Shown here one piece after another: positions 11,086-24,078 of a stretch of 64,000 nucleotides of DNA. Position 1 is the stretch's first letter, and each line of letters starts with the position of its first letter. Source of the stretch: Dastarcus helophoroides (Eukaryota; Arthropoda; Insecta; Coleoptera; Bothrideridae); NCBI GenBank assembly GCA_028583605.1, contig CM053327.1, positions 25,283,629-25,347,628 of the forward strand, given 5' to 3'. A program made the translations under genes and the position numbers. Under the pieces are notes generated by a model. It was not told the DNA's origin, did not search any database, and saw only the letters and a list, made by a program, of their open reading frames with translations.

Positions 11086-12340
11086 ATAATATAACAGGAG
11101 ATATTTATTAAATGAATGAATAATGGTTGAGGAGTTATCACAATTTCCGTGCAATTGAAGAAATAATTATACTTTCAACATTTTACGAATTTGAAACTAT
11201 TACACAGATAACATTCCATTCCAACTACATCAATCTTACTTTACATGATTAGATTATTTCTATATTGTTGTATTGTTGAGACGTTTCATAATTGTTCAAG
11301 TTCATGAAGCTTAATTGCTCGAAATTTTCACCGTTCAACACATAAGCTTTAGAAACCAAAATCTTATTTTATAACATAATTTTTATCAATTGGTGTGAAA
11401 AAAAAAACATTTCTCTGGTTATAATTCTTTTTGAGCCATTATTACTATCTTGGAAGTGGAGGGAATATGTTTACATTGCCACAATCGCCAATAATCAGAT
11501 AAAAGAATGTGAATGAATACATAAATCGATGAATTAATGAATCAAATTAAAAATAACATGAAACTTTTCAATTCCTATTCAGAAATGCCACTGAATTTTT
11601 TGAGAAAGTCTATATGATTAAGACTCAGGTGACAACATAATTAAAATTTAATTGTTAATCTTACTTCCTTGAACTTCAATTTAATTGTAATTTGACAATA
11701 TACTTTTACGATTCCTTAACTATACATTATTGTTCCTTAAGTAATGAAGAGAAAAAAATAAGTTTAGCATAATTTTAATACAATCGTTCCTTTAATCCAT
11801 TATCCACAAATTTAATTGAACAGAAGGTGCCAAATTATCTTATTTGTGATAATTCACATGAAAAAAAATCAGCTAAATAGCAAATTTAAATAAACAGAAG
11901 GTGACACATTAACTTCTTGATTCGCATGAAAAAAAAATCATCTAAATAGCGGAAACCGTTTAATCATTAAAGTTTAGCTTCCTTCTGCACAGTATTTTCA
12001 CAGAAATCAAGTTAAATAAGTGTAATATTTGGTATGTAAGTTTATAATTTGTTTCCTGTTAAATAAGACATAATAAATCACATGGAACCATTTAAGTTTT
12101 CTTAGAACAACTTTCATTTAAGATTTTGTTAGCACACATAGTTCTTGCTTCCTTTACCTATTTTAGTTAGAAAGCACGTCTACATCTCTACATGCTTGTG
12201 CAAGCCAACAATATTAATAAATTAGGTTGGCAACTGATTTTGCAACCAAGCTCATTTTTCTGAAAGATGATTTCACACAAAATTCTGTGAATAATAAGAT
12301 TGCAAACTACATTACTATTTTATATTTAAACTGAAACTTG
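11086..12340. other. AT-rich intergenic DNA, nothing recognised
   Basis: Mostly unique AT-rich sequence. A local near-duplication occurs at about 11818-11950: gaacagaaggtgccaaatta versus aaacagaaggtgacacatta, each followed by a run of a and tcagctaaatagc or tcatctaaatagc. No gene seen. Confidence 0.45.
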
Positions 12341-12343
12341 TTA

Positions 12344-12728
12344 GGGTGCATTTAGATGAGACATTTCTCTCTGGCATAAGTGTCACCTATCCTGACGGCG
12401 CGTTTACACTAGACACTTTAGTCCGTATATTTCCCTCTGACATAAATGTATTTTCTCACTGATATAAGTTTCAACTATCCTGAGAGAAGCCTCCTTCCAG
12501 CCGTTTAGATAAGTTTCGGATAGCTTCTCTCAGGATAGTTGACACTTATGCCAGATAGAAATGTACGAAATAAAGTGTCTAATCCAAACGCACCCTGAGA
12601 GAAACTATACGAGACTTATCTACACAGCTAGGAGCGCAGCTTCTCTCAGAATAGTTGACTCTTATGTCAGAGAGAAAATATATTTTAGGTATGTCAGAGA
12701 GAATAAAGTGTCTTCTGTAAACGCACCC
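12344..12728. mobile_element. inverted-repeat MITE with TTA target duplication
   Basis: Ends GGGTGCATTTAGA and the reverse complement of TGTAAACGCACCC match. TTA flanks both ends (12341-12343, 12729-12731), as in PIF/Harbinger elements. Inside, ggcataagtgtcacctatcctga (12376-12398) pairs with the segment around 12532-12552. A second internal end (aaacgcaccc, 12586-12595) shows that a 250 bp version of the element lies within it, followed by a partial duplicate. It resembles the MITE at 5158 in its GTTTACA ends. No ORF. Confidence 0.7.
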
Positions 12729-12731
12729 TTA

Positions 12732-15300
12732 CTTCTTTCCTAAAACATTGACTTTCTAAAATATCAACCATGAGAATTTCAATTCTTCTAGAAATTTTGA
12801 GGTTAGAAGACGAAATTTCATAAATTCGACCTATTTCCAGCTTTTGTCACTTGATTTTTTTACGATGCCTGGTTTCTCTCGAAATTCACACAATTTTTCA
12901 AGTATTGTTTAAAATTTTTGGATTTACTTAAATTTAAAATTTATAAAAACGAAATTATAACTTATTTCTCAAAATTTCACACATTCTCGAATTTGTTCTA
13001 AATATTTGGAAATTCAAAGCCAAAAATGTTGAGAAAAAAGTGAAGTATTTTAAATGTTCCGGTTTAAAACTGAGGTTTCTAAATTAAGGTCAAAAGTCTG
13101 AGAGCCAACTTGAAATGATGATTTGTTTCAGAAAATTTCCAATTTAAAATTTCAGTTTGACATATTTATCCGAAGATATTGATTTTTTTCTGAAAAGTTT
13201 TAACTATGTTTGGGTCTATTAGTGAAAATTAGTTTTTTTTTATATTTCAATCTTTTATTTCTATTTTGTTTCTAAACTTTTTTAAAATTTTGACATTTTT
13301 CTAGAATTTCCTAGAACTTTTGTATTAAAACTTGATTTTCGTAGAACTCGAGTTTTTTTCAAACTTTCAACTTTTTTCACGACTTTTTAAGCTAAAACCA
13401 GAATTTTTTTCTTTTTTCCCAAAGTTTTGAGTTTTTCAAGGCAGTATCTTATTGGTTCCAAAATTTTAATGTCATATTAGAAAATTTATGTTTACAAGAT
13501 CAAATTATACTTTTTTCTAGCATTTTTCATTTTTCGTTTAAAAAGAAAGTGTCAAAATTTTTAGAAAACTTGATTTATCGAGTCAGTCAAATCAAATTAA
13601 ATTTGTTATTTTAATTTTTTGACATTTAGAACATTTAGACTTTTAAAATTTTCAGAAAGTCAACATTTTGAAAACAAAAGTCGAAATTTAGCCTGTAAGT
13701 CAAAATTTTAAGAAAAGGGGAAATTGCTAGACATTTTTAAAATAAATCAAAATTTGAAATTCGAAATTTTCAAAATAAGTCGAAATATTCAAAGTCAGTA
13801 TTTTTAATAAAAATCGAAATTTATCAAAAAATTAAAAATTTCAAGCAAGTTTTCAAAAATCCAAATTATCAAAAAATTTTAAATTTTCAAAAATATAATT
13901 TTAATAAGTGGAATTTCAAGTCAAATTCACAAAACATTTAAAATTTCAAGAGTTAAAATTAAGAGAAAAAGGTATTCATCTTCAATAAGAAGGGGATTTT
14001 TGAAAAAAGCTCAAAATTTTAAAAAATAACTGGACAATTCTAAAAATGTCAAAGTTTTCTAATTATTTTAATCTCCGTGATAAAGTCAAAATATTTAACA
14101 ATATAATTCGAAATTCGAAAAGAGGGTCGAAATATCCAAACAAGTTGAAATTTACAAAAAAGAAAATACTTAATAGATAAAATTTTCCAAACAAGTCACA
14201 TTTTTCAGAAAAATCAAAACATCAGAAAAAAGTCAGAATGTTATAAAAGTAGGTTTTTTTTAAAGCCGGTAGCCTCTACGAAAAAAACCTCTTTTCGTAG
14301 AAGCTACATTTTCAACATTAAGTCAAAATTGCGAAAAAAGTCGAAATTTTGGTAATCGAAATTATCAAAAATAAATAAAAATTTTGAAGATAAATAAAGA
14401 TTTCGAAAAAAGGTTAGGTAAGAATTTTGAAAAAGGGATATTTTAAAATGTAGAAATTTTTGAAAAAATGTCGAAATATTCCAACTAGATTGACACTTTT
14501 TGAAAAGCAAATTTCTAATAAAAATCTAATTCATCAAAAGAAGTTGGAATTTTCAAAAAGTCAACATTTTCAAGTGAGTCTAATTTCAATAGAGGTCGGT
14601 GTTTTAGAAGGTCACAATTTTCAAAAAAAAATTCCAGAAAAGTTTTTAAACAATTGTAAAATTTTTCAAAAATGACGAAATTTTGAAAAAATATTCAAGA
14701 CGGTTAAAAATTGAAAAATCTAAATTTTCAAAGAAAGTCCAAATTTACAAAGACCATTTTTCTTAGTCGTCAAATTGAAAGTTATGAAGTAAGAAGCAAA
14801 CCTACTTTTATTTATTTTTTGTCATCCAAAATAAATTAGATTTTTTTCTTTTTCTGCTAATCAAATTATTTGCCTCTGCATTCAACTTTCCGGGGGGGGA
14901 AAGAAAATGTGCGGTAAGGCCGGGACAAAGTATTGTAGAGGCCTACGAGAAACCAATTCGCAAAAAGAACAGCCTTTACTTTTTAGTATCCAATTCATAT
15001 AGAATATAAGGGGTCGGACTTCAGGTCCAGCAATTCTCTGAGATGACCGGATGTTGAGGAAACAAGAAAACTCTCAAAAAAGACTTCAATTTAAAATTTT
15101 TAATTCCTATTTAAAATTCAGATTTTAAAGTCAAATTTTTCGATTTATCAGGAGAAATTAAAAAAATAAACACAAAAATTTTTTTTTAAATAATTTCAGA
15201 AAGCATTGAATATTTAGAACTTTTTTCTTAGAAATTTCGATTTCTTTTAAATTTCAAATTTTTTCTAAAAATTTGAAAATCTATTTAAAAGATCTGTAAG
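12732..15300. repeat. degenerate AT-rich block with an internal hairpin
   Basis: No gene seen. From 13660 to 14760 the words gtcgaaatttt, aaaaagtcaaaat and ttcaaaaaa follow each other every 18-22 bp in one orientation. A hairpin lies at 14269-14307, arms gtagcctctacgaaaa and ttttcgtagaagctac with one mismatch. Segment 14880-15060 is less AT-rich (gggggggaaagaaa, gtgcggtaaggccggg) but shows no gene. Confidence 0.6.
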
Positions 15301-15767
15301 CAATGACTGACAAACAACGCACAGCATCAACGGATGGCTCTAGAAGCATGAAATTTCTTACAGGTGTTCTCCGTAACACGTAGGTGAGCAGTAAAAGAGG
15401 ATTTTTCAAAATTCAGTACCTAAGATAGGAAAAATGGGCATTAACAAACAGGCGATTCTTAATAATGAGTTATACATAAGATTGCATTTAAAGTTGCCTA
15501 TAAGCGTTGAGAAATGACATTCGTTGATCAATATGTCTTCATTCCAATTTATCCAAACTTTTGCAAGCTTATTAGAGCATATTTTGTATTTTTGCGAATT
15601 CTTTCTTTTTAATTTAAAATTAAAATGTCATATCTAAAAATAAAAGTTCTAGGCATTAGTCAGTCGAAGCACAAAATTAAGGTAGAAAAAAATTTTGAAT
15701 TTCTACAAAACTGTTTTGGAAAGGAATCTTGAAATCTACTATCTAAACATCGTAATTTCTGAATTGA
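15301..15767. other. AT-rich spacer, nothing recognised
   Basis: Unique-looking sequence with no ORF, RNA gene or terminal repeat recognised, lying between a degenerate block and PLE copy D. Confidence 0.4.
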
Positions 15768-16038
15768 TCTTTGGTGGAACGAACTGGTACCTTGGTTATC
15801 TTCAAAAATTGAAATGCAAATCTATGTCCCCTGAAACCAACAAAGATTAAAAACACAACAAAGGTTGCTCTAACAGCGTTTCGATAGCCAAGCTATCATC
15901 TTCAGAGACATACTGAATAAATACATTAGAGTAAGTATTTCTCTGAAGATGATAGCTTGGCTATCCGAAACGAGTTAGAACAACCTCCTGTTGTGTTTTT
16001 TAATCTTTCTTCGTTCCAGGGGACAAAATTTGTATTTC
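15768..16038. mobile_element. mini Penelope-like palindrome (copy D)
   Basis: Two inverted PLE termini and no ORF. The left arm starts at tttggtggaacgaactgg and holds a minus-strand hammerhead-like motif (about 15868-15909, with one base inserted in stem III). The right arm holds a plus motif at about 15939-15980 with stem II GATAGC and GCTATC. Direct repeats aatttctgaattga (15754-15767) and aatttctaaattga (16039-16052) differ at one base. In the right motif stem I is ttct with agaa, whereas other copies have ctct with agag. Confidence 0.8.
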
Positions 16039-16052
16039 AATTTCTAAATTGA

Positions 16053-17290
16053 AGCCAAAATTTCGATTGTGTTCTTTTTTCAAAATTCCTATTTTGATTT
16101 TAAGCTGAAGCATTCTTATAAATTTTAACTTTTTTTGAAATCTTTCATGTTTAATCTTGAAAAATACTTTTTTTTAAAATGCCAGCTTTAAAATTGAAGT
16201 TTAATTAATTCTGGAATTCGTTATAGTAGAATTTGTTCAAAATTTAAAATTTTGCAATATGGAAAAGTAAATTCTTCAAAAAAATATCAACAGGTAAATT
16301 TTTCAAAAAGTTGAACTTACAAAGATTCGAAGTTTCGAGAAAAATATCAAGATTTTTAAAAACTTTTGAAAAACATCAAAATTTTCACAAAAAGTCGAAA
16401 TTTTAAAGAAGGTTGAAATTTTCAAAATAAAATCAATTTCTGAAAAAAGTTATAACTTCGAGAAAAAACCAAAATGTTGATAGTTAAAAAAAGGTCGAAA
16501 TTTTCCAAAAAAACTGAAAAATTTAGAAAATTTTATACATGTTGAGATTTTAAGGAAAATTCCGTTTTTCAAAAAGACGAAAATTAAAAAAGATTCGAAT
16601 TTTTCAAATAAAAGTCCAGTTTACTATACAAACGTCAAAACTTCGAGAAAAAGTCGAAATTTTAAACATGTTGAAATTTTGAGGAAAATTCCATTTTTCA
16701 AAAAGATGAAAATTACAAAAGATTCGAATTTTTCAAATAAAAGTCCAGTTTTTTATACAAACTGGACTTTGTTTAAAAAACTTTTTCTCGTATGTTCGAG
16801 AAAAAGTTGAAACTTTAAAAAAGTCGCAATTTTTAAAAAAATCAAAACTTCGAGAAATTGTTGAAAGTTGGAAAAAGATGAAAATTTTGAAGAAAAAAAA
16901 AGGTAGAAGTTTTCAAAAGGCAGTTTTTCAAGATAATCAAATTTATAGAAAATATTAAAATTTTGAAAAAAGTCACTATTTTGAGAAAAGCTCAAAATTT
17001 TGTGTAAACATTATCAAAAACTTCAGAATTCAGAGAAAAAATTGAAATCCTAAAGGAAAGACAAAATTGTAAAAGTCTGGCAATTAATAAAATAAGTTAA
17101 CATCTTAAAAAACTGGAAATTTTAAAAAAATGGAAAAATTTGAAATTGGAAATGTCAAAAAAAAGTCGAAAAGTTTAAGAGTGTCAAAATTTTCGATAAA
17201 AATCGAAGACCAACTTTTCAAATGAGTTGTCATTTTCAGAAAGTCAAAATTTTAAGAAAAAGCCAAAATAGGATAAGAGTTAAACACCCA
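16053..17290. repeat. degenerate AT-rich block with a local duplication
   Basis: No gene. Dense aaaagtcgaaattt words, all in one orientation. Two near-identical copies of about 120 bp lie at 16540-16640 and 16665-16760 (tgttgagattttaaggaaaa versus tgttgaaattttgaggaaaa, then ttccgtttttcaaaaagacg versus ttccatttttcaaaaagatg). This local tandem duplication shows how such blocks may grow. A small hairpin cacccaaag/ctttgggtg sits at 17286-17309. Confidence 0.6.
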
Positions 17291-19382
17291 AAGCCCCTTC
17301 CTTTGGGTGCGAAATTGCAAAATTCATTCATTTCATTATTTCCATTTTAAAAATATTAAGTTAAATCCGTACGTTATCCTAACCAAATATATTCGTGTTA
17401 TGCTCATGACGTTATTAAATATAAATCAAAATTAGAAATCTAACGAACACATTATTGGTAACGAATAGATAATATCTAGAGGGAGAAAATATTTATTCCT
17501 AATTAAAAATAACTAAATTCTTGAGTAATTAATCTTTAAAAAAAGAACTATTTTTTTATTATTCAGTTAACACTTTCAACACCCTTTTTAGTCAATAAAT
17601 TTCTTAAGTAATTAAAAAAAATATTGACAAATCCCTGTTTGGTTTTATAAAAGTAAAGAAAAGTATCTCAACTTTCTTTAAATGTCTGCATTCACATATA
17701 TTATACTGATCCTATTTATATATCTAGTAACTAGTAATTGAAAAATACTATTTAAGGTACATCAACGTTAAAGAAATAAAAGCAAAAATATACGATTGGC
17801 ATCAAAATTTAAAAAACTTTTCGATTGGTTTTGCTAAGCGTTTTTTAAGCCTCTGTATTTATCAAGTTAAAATTATTTTGACAGTTAACACTGTTTAAAT
17901 GATTAAACCTTAACATCAGTAAATTTTGCAGAGTAGAAATTTATGTCTTAATCAACGACCAGAAGAAAATCAAAATTTTCAAAAAATATTAATAAACCGC
18001 CAAATGTGTGAAAACATCATTATTACACATCAATATTACACGTCTACATGAAAAAGAATAGAAATACATTTTTGGAAAATGCAAATTTGACTTACTTCTT
18101 TCTAAATGGATGCACAAGTTATACGATAAATAAAGTTATCTCGTAGTAGAAAGCTAACTTTTCAGTTCAGTCACTCGAAAAACTTCACCAATTTAAATAT
18201 CAACGTTATTACATGATCGAATAATTTTACAATTTTCCCGGTTATTTGTAAATAATAAATTTGTTTAAAAATTAGCGCTTTTCGAAATCCGTATCAACAC
18301 AAGCGTCAGCAATGACTAGACTGCTGGATAGACTTTACAACTGAACTAGCCTGCATTAATCCCGCCATATATATCAATGGGAGAAGAGAAGCTGCGGAAC
18401 TAAATTGTACATTACGATTTACATGCAAGGAAAACCAACAACGTCGCGGCGTCCGCTGATCGAGCACCGGATATCGGAATTTTATACAATTAACGCACAA
18501 ATCTCTTTCCCAACTGAAGTTCTGAAATCTCGAACCAATGAATGGCACAGCCTTCTTATCAAATAAATAGGTTTATCAACTGACTATAAATTAAAGTTGT
18601 TTGAAATGTGTATTAAAATTATTGTAATAAGTTAATGCTCTTTACGTAGTTTTTAACAAATATAATTTTCATTGTCATTGTCAATGGTAATTGAAAAAAA
18701 TAATTGGTGGAAAGATGATAAGACGACTTAATACAAAAGTAAAAATCACATACGTTTAAAATCCCAAAATTGTATTCGATTGATATCTCTGGATAAGTAC
18801 AAAAATATAAACTTCCAATATTTATATCTAATCAGTAATCGCGTGCTCTTACAAACTCTCAAACAGTAAAATGCTACTCGAAACTATTTTATTATCTGAA
18901 ACTGATCTTTGAGGCATCTACGTCTTTCTTGAAACGCGTCTTCAATGCCAAAGTCGTAATATTCAAGCTAAGGTCACTGCTGACAACCCTATAGTATTAA
19001 CTGTAGATTTACACTTTTTGGAAAACCTCCAATTTAATCCCCAAAATTTACACTTTCTTCTCTCTGATATTTACTAAGCAAAATTGGGATTTGTTTTCGC
19101 AACTAAAGCGCTTAAAATTTTAACTTCTTTCAAGAAACTTGACTTATTTCTGAAAATTTCGACCATAACCTGAAAATTTTAATTTTGCTAGACATTTTAA
19201 GTCATAATTTCGTGTTATCTAGAATGTTTTAGTTCATTTTCTCAAAATTTCGACGTTTTTCTTGCAACTAATTTCCAAAGTTTTATTTTTCAAGTTTTTG
19301 TATTAAATCTTCATGTTTTAAAGATACCCGAGTTTCTCATAAAATTGGGACTTTTTTCAAAATTTTTGTGTGCATTTAAAAT
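17291..19382. other. AT-rich intergenic DNA with one GC-richer island
   Basis: Mostly unique AT-rich sequence. Segment 18300-18550 is clearly richer in G+C (cgtcgcggcgtccgctgatc and others) and contains an 80-codon minus-strand ORF with no recognised domain. It might be an exon, a promoter region or a transposon scrap. No other gene-like signal. Confidence 0.4.
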
Positions 19383-20303
19383 ATGGTCAAACCTCCCTAT
19401 AACGAACCTCCATATACCGAATTCTTCTCTACATACGAACTTTTTCAGGGCACGCAGCATTTTAAGCAACTTTACACATAGAATTACCTCCATTTAAAGC
19501 AATACCTCCATACAGCGAATTTTTAAACCAACATTTTCGAAGGTTTAATTAGTTTTTAAATGCTTTCGTTCAGAAAAATTTCTTCATTTTTGGAATACTC
19601 ATACTAATGACTTTCCAAGGTTTAATTTAGTTTTTAATTACATTTCGTTCAGAGAAAGTTCTTAATTTTTGGCTACCCCATGCTAATGATTTTATTTGCC
19701 TTTTTCTTTTTCAGTTGATTGCTTGTACTGGAAGAGTAAAAAGAGTAGAATTCCAAACAAAATGTTGAAGAAAAAAGCTTTAATGCTGAGCGAAAACGTT
19801 TAATTGATCAATAATGTTATAATCAACATTGGGATGTCTGCAAGCATATAACACTGTCAATTAAACAAACACCTCCACACAATAAGAATTATAAACAACC
19901 CGAGTTGTAGGGGAAGTTAGGAAGAAGATAAGAGTGTCAAGCACATGATGTGTCACTGCCCGGCACAAGCATCATCAGAGAATCCACGCTGGGGAACTTT
20001 TGGCGTAGTGTTACCAGTTTAAGAGAAACGCATCCAAGGGACGTTCTTCAGTTTCTCAACAAAATTGGGTGGATGAATGAATGACCAAGGACACCTCAAT
20101 CACGGAATAGTACAATGGGCCCGGAAAGGGTGGCCTAATTGCTGGCCTAAACTCTAGACAACCCACCCCGAATCCAGAATCCAAAAGCATATGAATTTTT
20201 ACATATGATTTGTGTATTTTTAATGCTACCTCTTTATAACGAAAACCTCTCTATAACGAATTTTTTCCTAGGATTTAGGACTTCGCTGTAGGGAGGTTTG
20301 ACT
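19383..20303. mobile_element. pogo/Tigger-like inverted-repeat element
   Basis: The left end reads TGGTCAAACCTCCCTATAAC then GAACCTCC. The right end, reverse-complemented, reads CAGTCAAACCTCCCTACAGC. Subterminal copies of cctccatataccgaa, cctctctataacgaa and similar words repeat near both ends. Ends of this form are typical of pogo/Tigger Tc1-mariner elements, which insert at TA. TA precedes the left end, but the right copy has changed. A possible transposase remnant (KKKALMLSENV) lies near 19768-19800. A LINE fragment lies inside at about 19880-20090. Confidence 0.55.
19880..20090 (+). pseudogene. LINE C-terminal zinc-knuckle fragment
   Basis: Plus-strand frames give EEDKSVKHMMCHCPAQ, matching the Cys-His motif near the C-terminus of R1/Jockey-type LINE polyproteins. 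A frame-shifted RETHPRDVLQFLNKIGWMNE follows, resembling the last residues of such proteins. Frameshifts and a stop interrupt it. It was probably inserted in, or captured by, the surrounding pogo-like element. Confidence 0.5.
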
Positions 20304-20871
20304 GTTTTTATATTTTCTAAACTTTCTATGCAAAAATCAAGTCTTTCTCTAAAAATTTTGGCTGAAATCTGGATATTTTGAATGCGTTCTAGCAATTTGA
20401 AATTTTTAATTTGAAACTTCTGGAATAAAATGTATAATATTCCCTTTAAAGCCACATTTTTAAATTAAGATAGTAATTTCCAATTGGAAAAAACTTTCTT
20501 TCCCAAAATCCCCAATTTTAACTTTCAACTTTTACCTAAAATTTTGATTTTTCCGAAAGCTTCGACTGTTTTCTTTAAATTTTGACTTTAATCTCGAAAT
20601 TGAAAATGTCTTGAGTGCAAAAGCCAAATTTTGTTTTTTTTAGAATATTTCACTATCTGCTCACAAATTATTGATTTTTTAATTTGGGAATTTGAAATTG
20701 TTGTTAAAATTCAGGGTTTTAATTCAGAATTTTTCTGCCTCAAAGTCTCAAAGGCCTGTGTTAAAATTGATTTTTTTTTAAATTCTGGTTTTCCAACATT
20801 TCGATTTTTTTGACAACACTGTTAGCTGATATTCGAAAGTTTTTACCTTTTGCATAAAATTTTACCTTTAT
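20304..20871. repeat. degenerate AT-rich block
   Basis: No gene seen. The words attttgacttt, tttcgatttttttg and tctcgaaattg run in the orientation opposite to the 16 kb block, up to the GA array. Confidence 0.5.
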
Positions 20872-20881
20872 AGAGAGAGAG

Positions 20882-20923
<42 letters not shown>

Positions 20924-20941
20924 GAGAGAGAGGAGAGAGAG

Positions 20942-21020
<79 letters not shown>

Positions 21021-21029
21021 GAGAGAGAG

Positions 21030-21063
<34 letters not shown>

Positions 21064-21070
21064 AGGAGAG

Positions 21071-21159
<89 letters not shown>

Positions 21160-21204
21160 GAGAGAGAGGAGAGAGAGGAGAGAGAGGAGAGAGAGGAGAG
21201 AGAG

Positions 21205-21236
<32 letters not shown>

Positions 21237-21293
21237 GAGAGAGAGGAGAGAGAGAGAGAGGAGAGAGAGAGAGAGGAGAGAGAGGAGAGAGAG

Positions 21294-21346
<53 letters not shown>

Positions 21347-21372
21347 GAGAGAGAGGAGAGAGAGGAGAGAGA
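20872..21372 (+). repeat. GA-rich array 1
   Basis: About 500 bp of (AG)n interrupted only by extra G residues, so that units of agagagag are separated by gg at irregular spacings, often 9, 15 or 17 bp. The plus strand is pure purine throughout. Such tracts can form triplex DNA and resemble GAGA-factor binding sites. No coding value. Confidence 0.95.
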
Positions 21373-21373
21373 A

Positions 21374-21909
21374 AACTTAAAAGTTTCTACTAAAAAAGAA
21401 ATTTTGATAACACCTATTTTGAATGGATTTTTTTTATGTTTGAACTTTTTTATGCTTGAAACATGTAATTCTTATTTTATTTGCCTAAATTTCGGTTTCA
21501 ACCTTAAAATTATCAATTTATAACGAATTTTAAATTTAAAGACATTCTTGAAATTTCAACTTTTTACTCTTTCTTCTAAATTGAAATGTCATTTTTACAA
21601 ATTTTGAATTTCTCATGATGTTTGAGCTTGTTTTTAATGTAAGAAATTTACTCTTGCTTAAAATTTTGAAGTCCGTTGAGGTCGGAAAATTGGAAAGTCT
21701 CTAATTTTGAAATCAACTTGTTTCTAGCAAAAATTCGTTTCGGGAAAAATTCAATTTTGTTTTCTTCGAGAAATAAGCCAACATTTTGGGGAAACAGTCA
21801 CAATTTAAAAGCCGAAATTTTAAGTTTTGTCTATTCATGAAACTTCTACGAAATTCTTATCTTTCGATTGGGGGAAGTCTATTAACGTTGAAGTTAAAGA
21901 CAAAAAAAC
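21374..21909. repeat. AT-rich spacer between GA arrays
   Basis: No gene. Degenerate aaattttgaa and gaaatttcaac words separate the two large GA arrays. Confidence 0.5.
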
Positions 21910-21910
21910 C

Positions 21911-22913
<1,003 letters not shown>

Positions 22914-23650
22914 CCTTCAACAAGCAAGAAATTTAATATAATGCTCTGCGTAACGTGCGGATGAACCTCTTGTTAACATCATTGTATTTACAACTGACGA
23001 ATGGCGAGAATGGAATTTGCTTGAGTGCAGGAAGGGGAGATTTCGACTTTTTTCTGAAAATTTCGATTTCAATCTCGAAATTTTGACTTTTTCCTCGGAA
23101 GTTCGAAGTTAAGGTAGACATTTCGAATTTAATTTCGAATTTTCGACATTTTTCACGAAATTTTGACTTTAATCTCAAAATTTCGAATTTTTCTTCGAAA
23201 CTTTTACAATTTAATATTAACAGTTGGCAGTAGAAAGCGTTCAGTGATTTCAATTTTAAATACCCTAAATTTCAAATTTATTTGGAAATTTCAAGACTGA
23301 AGTCAGTCGAATTTTTGAGAAAAAAATCGAAATTATTTGAGTTCAAAGTCGACATTTAGACTTTAGTCTCGAAATTTTGACTTTAAACTCAAAATTTCAA
23401 CTTTTTTCTTGAAATTTCCACCTTAGTCACGAAATTGCGAAAAAAAGTCGAAATTTTACGTTTAAAGTCGAAATGTCGAGTTTAAACTTGAAATTTCAAA
23501 ATAAAAGTTAAAATTTTGACTTAAATTTCGGGATCTGAAGGAGAAAAAGTCAAAATTTTTTGATTAAAATAGAAATTTTGATTAAAAACTCGAAATTTAT
23601 AAACAATTTTTTTTTCAAATTGATGTCTTTTATACCTATTTGAATTTTTT
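22914..23650. repeat. degenerate AT-rich block, clearest periodicity
   Basis: No gene. Between 23040 and 23600 the unit is easiest to see: gaaattttgactttttcc, gaaattttgactttaatc, aaaatttcgaatttttct and relatives recur about every 20 bp. The orientation flips near 23430, where aaagtcgaaattttacg begins. Confidence 0.65.
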
Positions 23651-24017
23651 ATTTCAAAAAAGTAAACATTTTTTTAAAGTTTATCGTGTATGTATTAATA
23701 CGTGTCTAACGTGTTCAGCGACTAAATAAAAGTTTTTAGGCGGGCAATAGATAATAAAATAACGTACGGTAATTTTTGTGAAAATGCGGTAATTATACCG
23801 CATATGTACGGAATTTTGCTTTTAAATATGTAGCAACACTGGTTATATTACTCTTCTATGGAATCCACGGATTATAGAAAGAGAATAGTGCACAATCATA
23901 GAAAAGGATGTCAAAAAAGCGTCTAGAGAGTAGGTAGTTCGTTCTCGAGATATCAGGAGTGATGGATTTCTGGATTTCTACTACCAATGAGGAAAGAAGT
24001 AAATAAATATGGCTATT

Positions 24018-24078
<61 letters not shown>

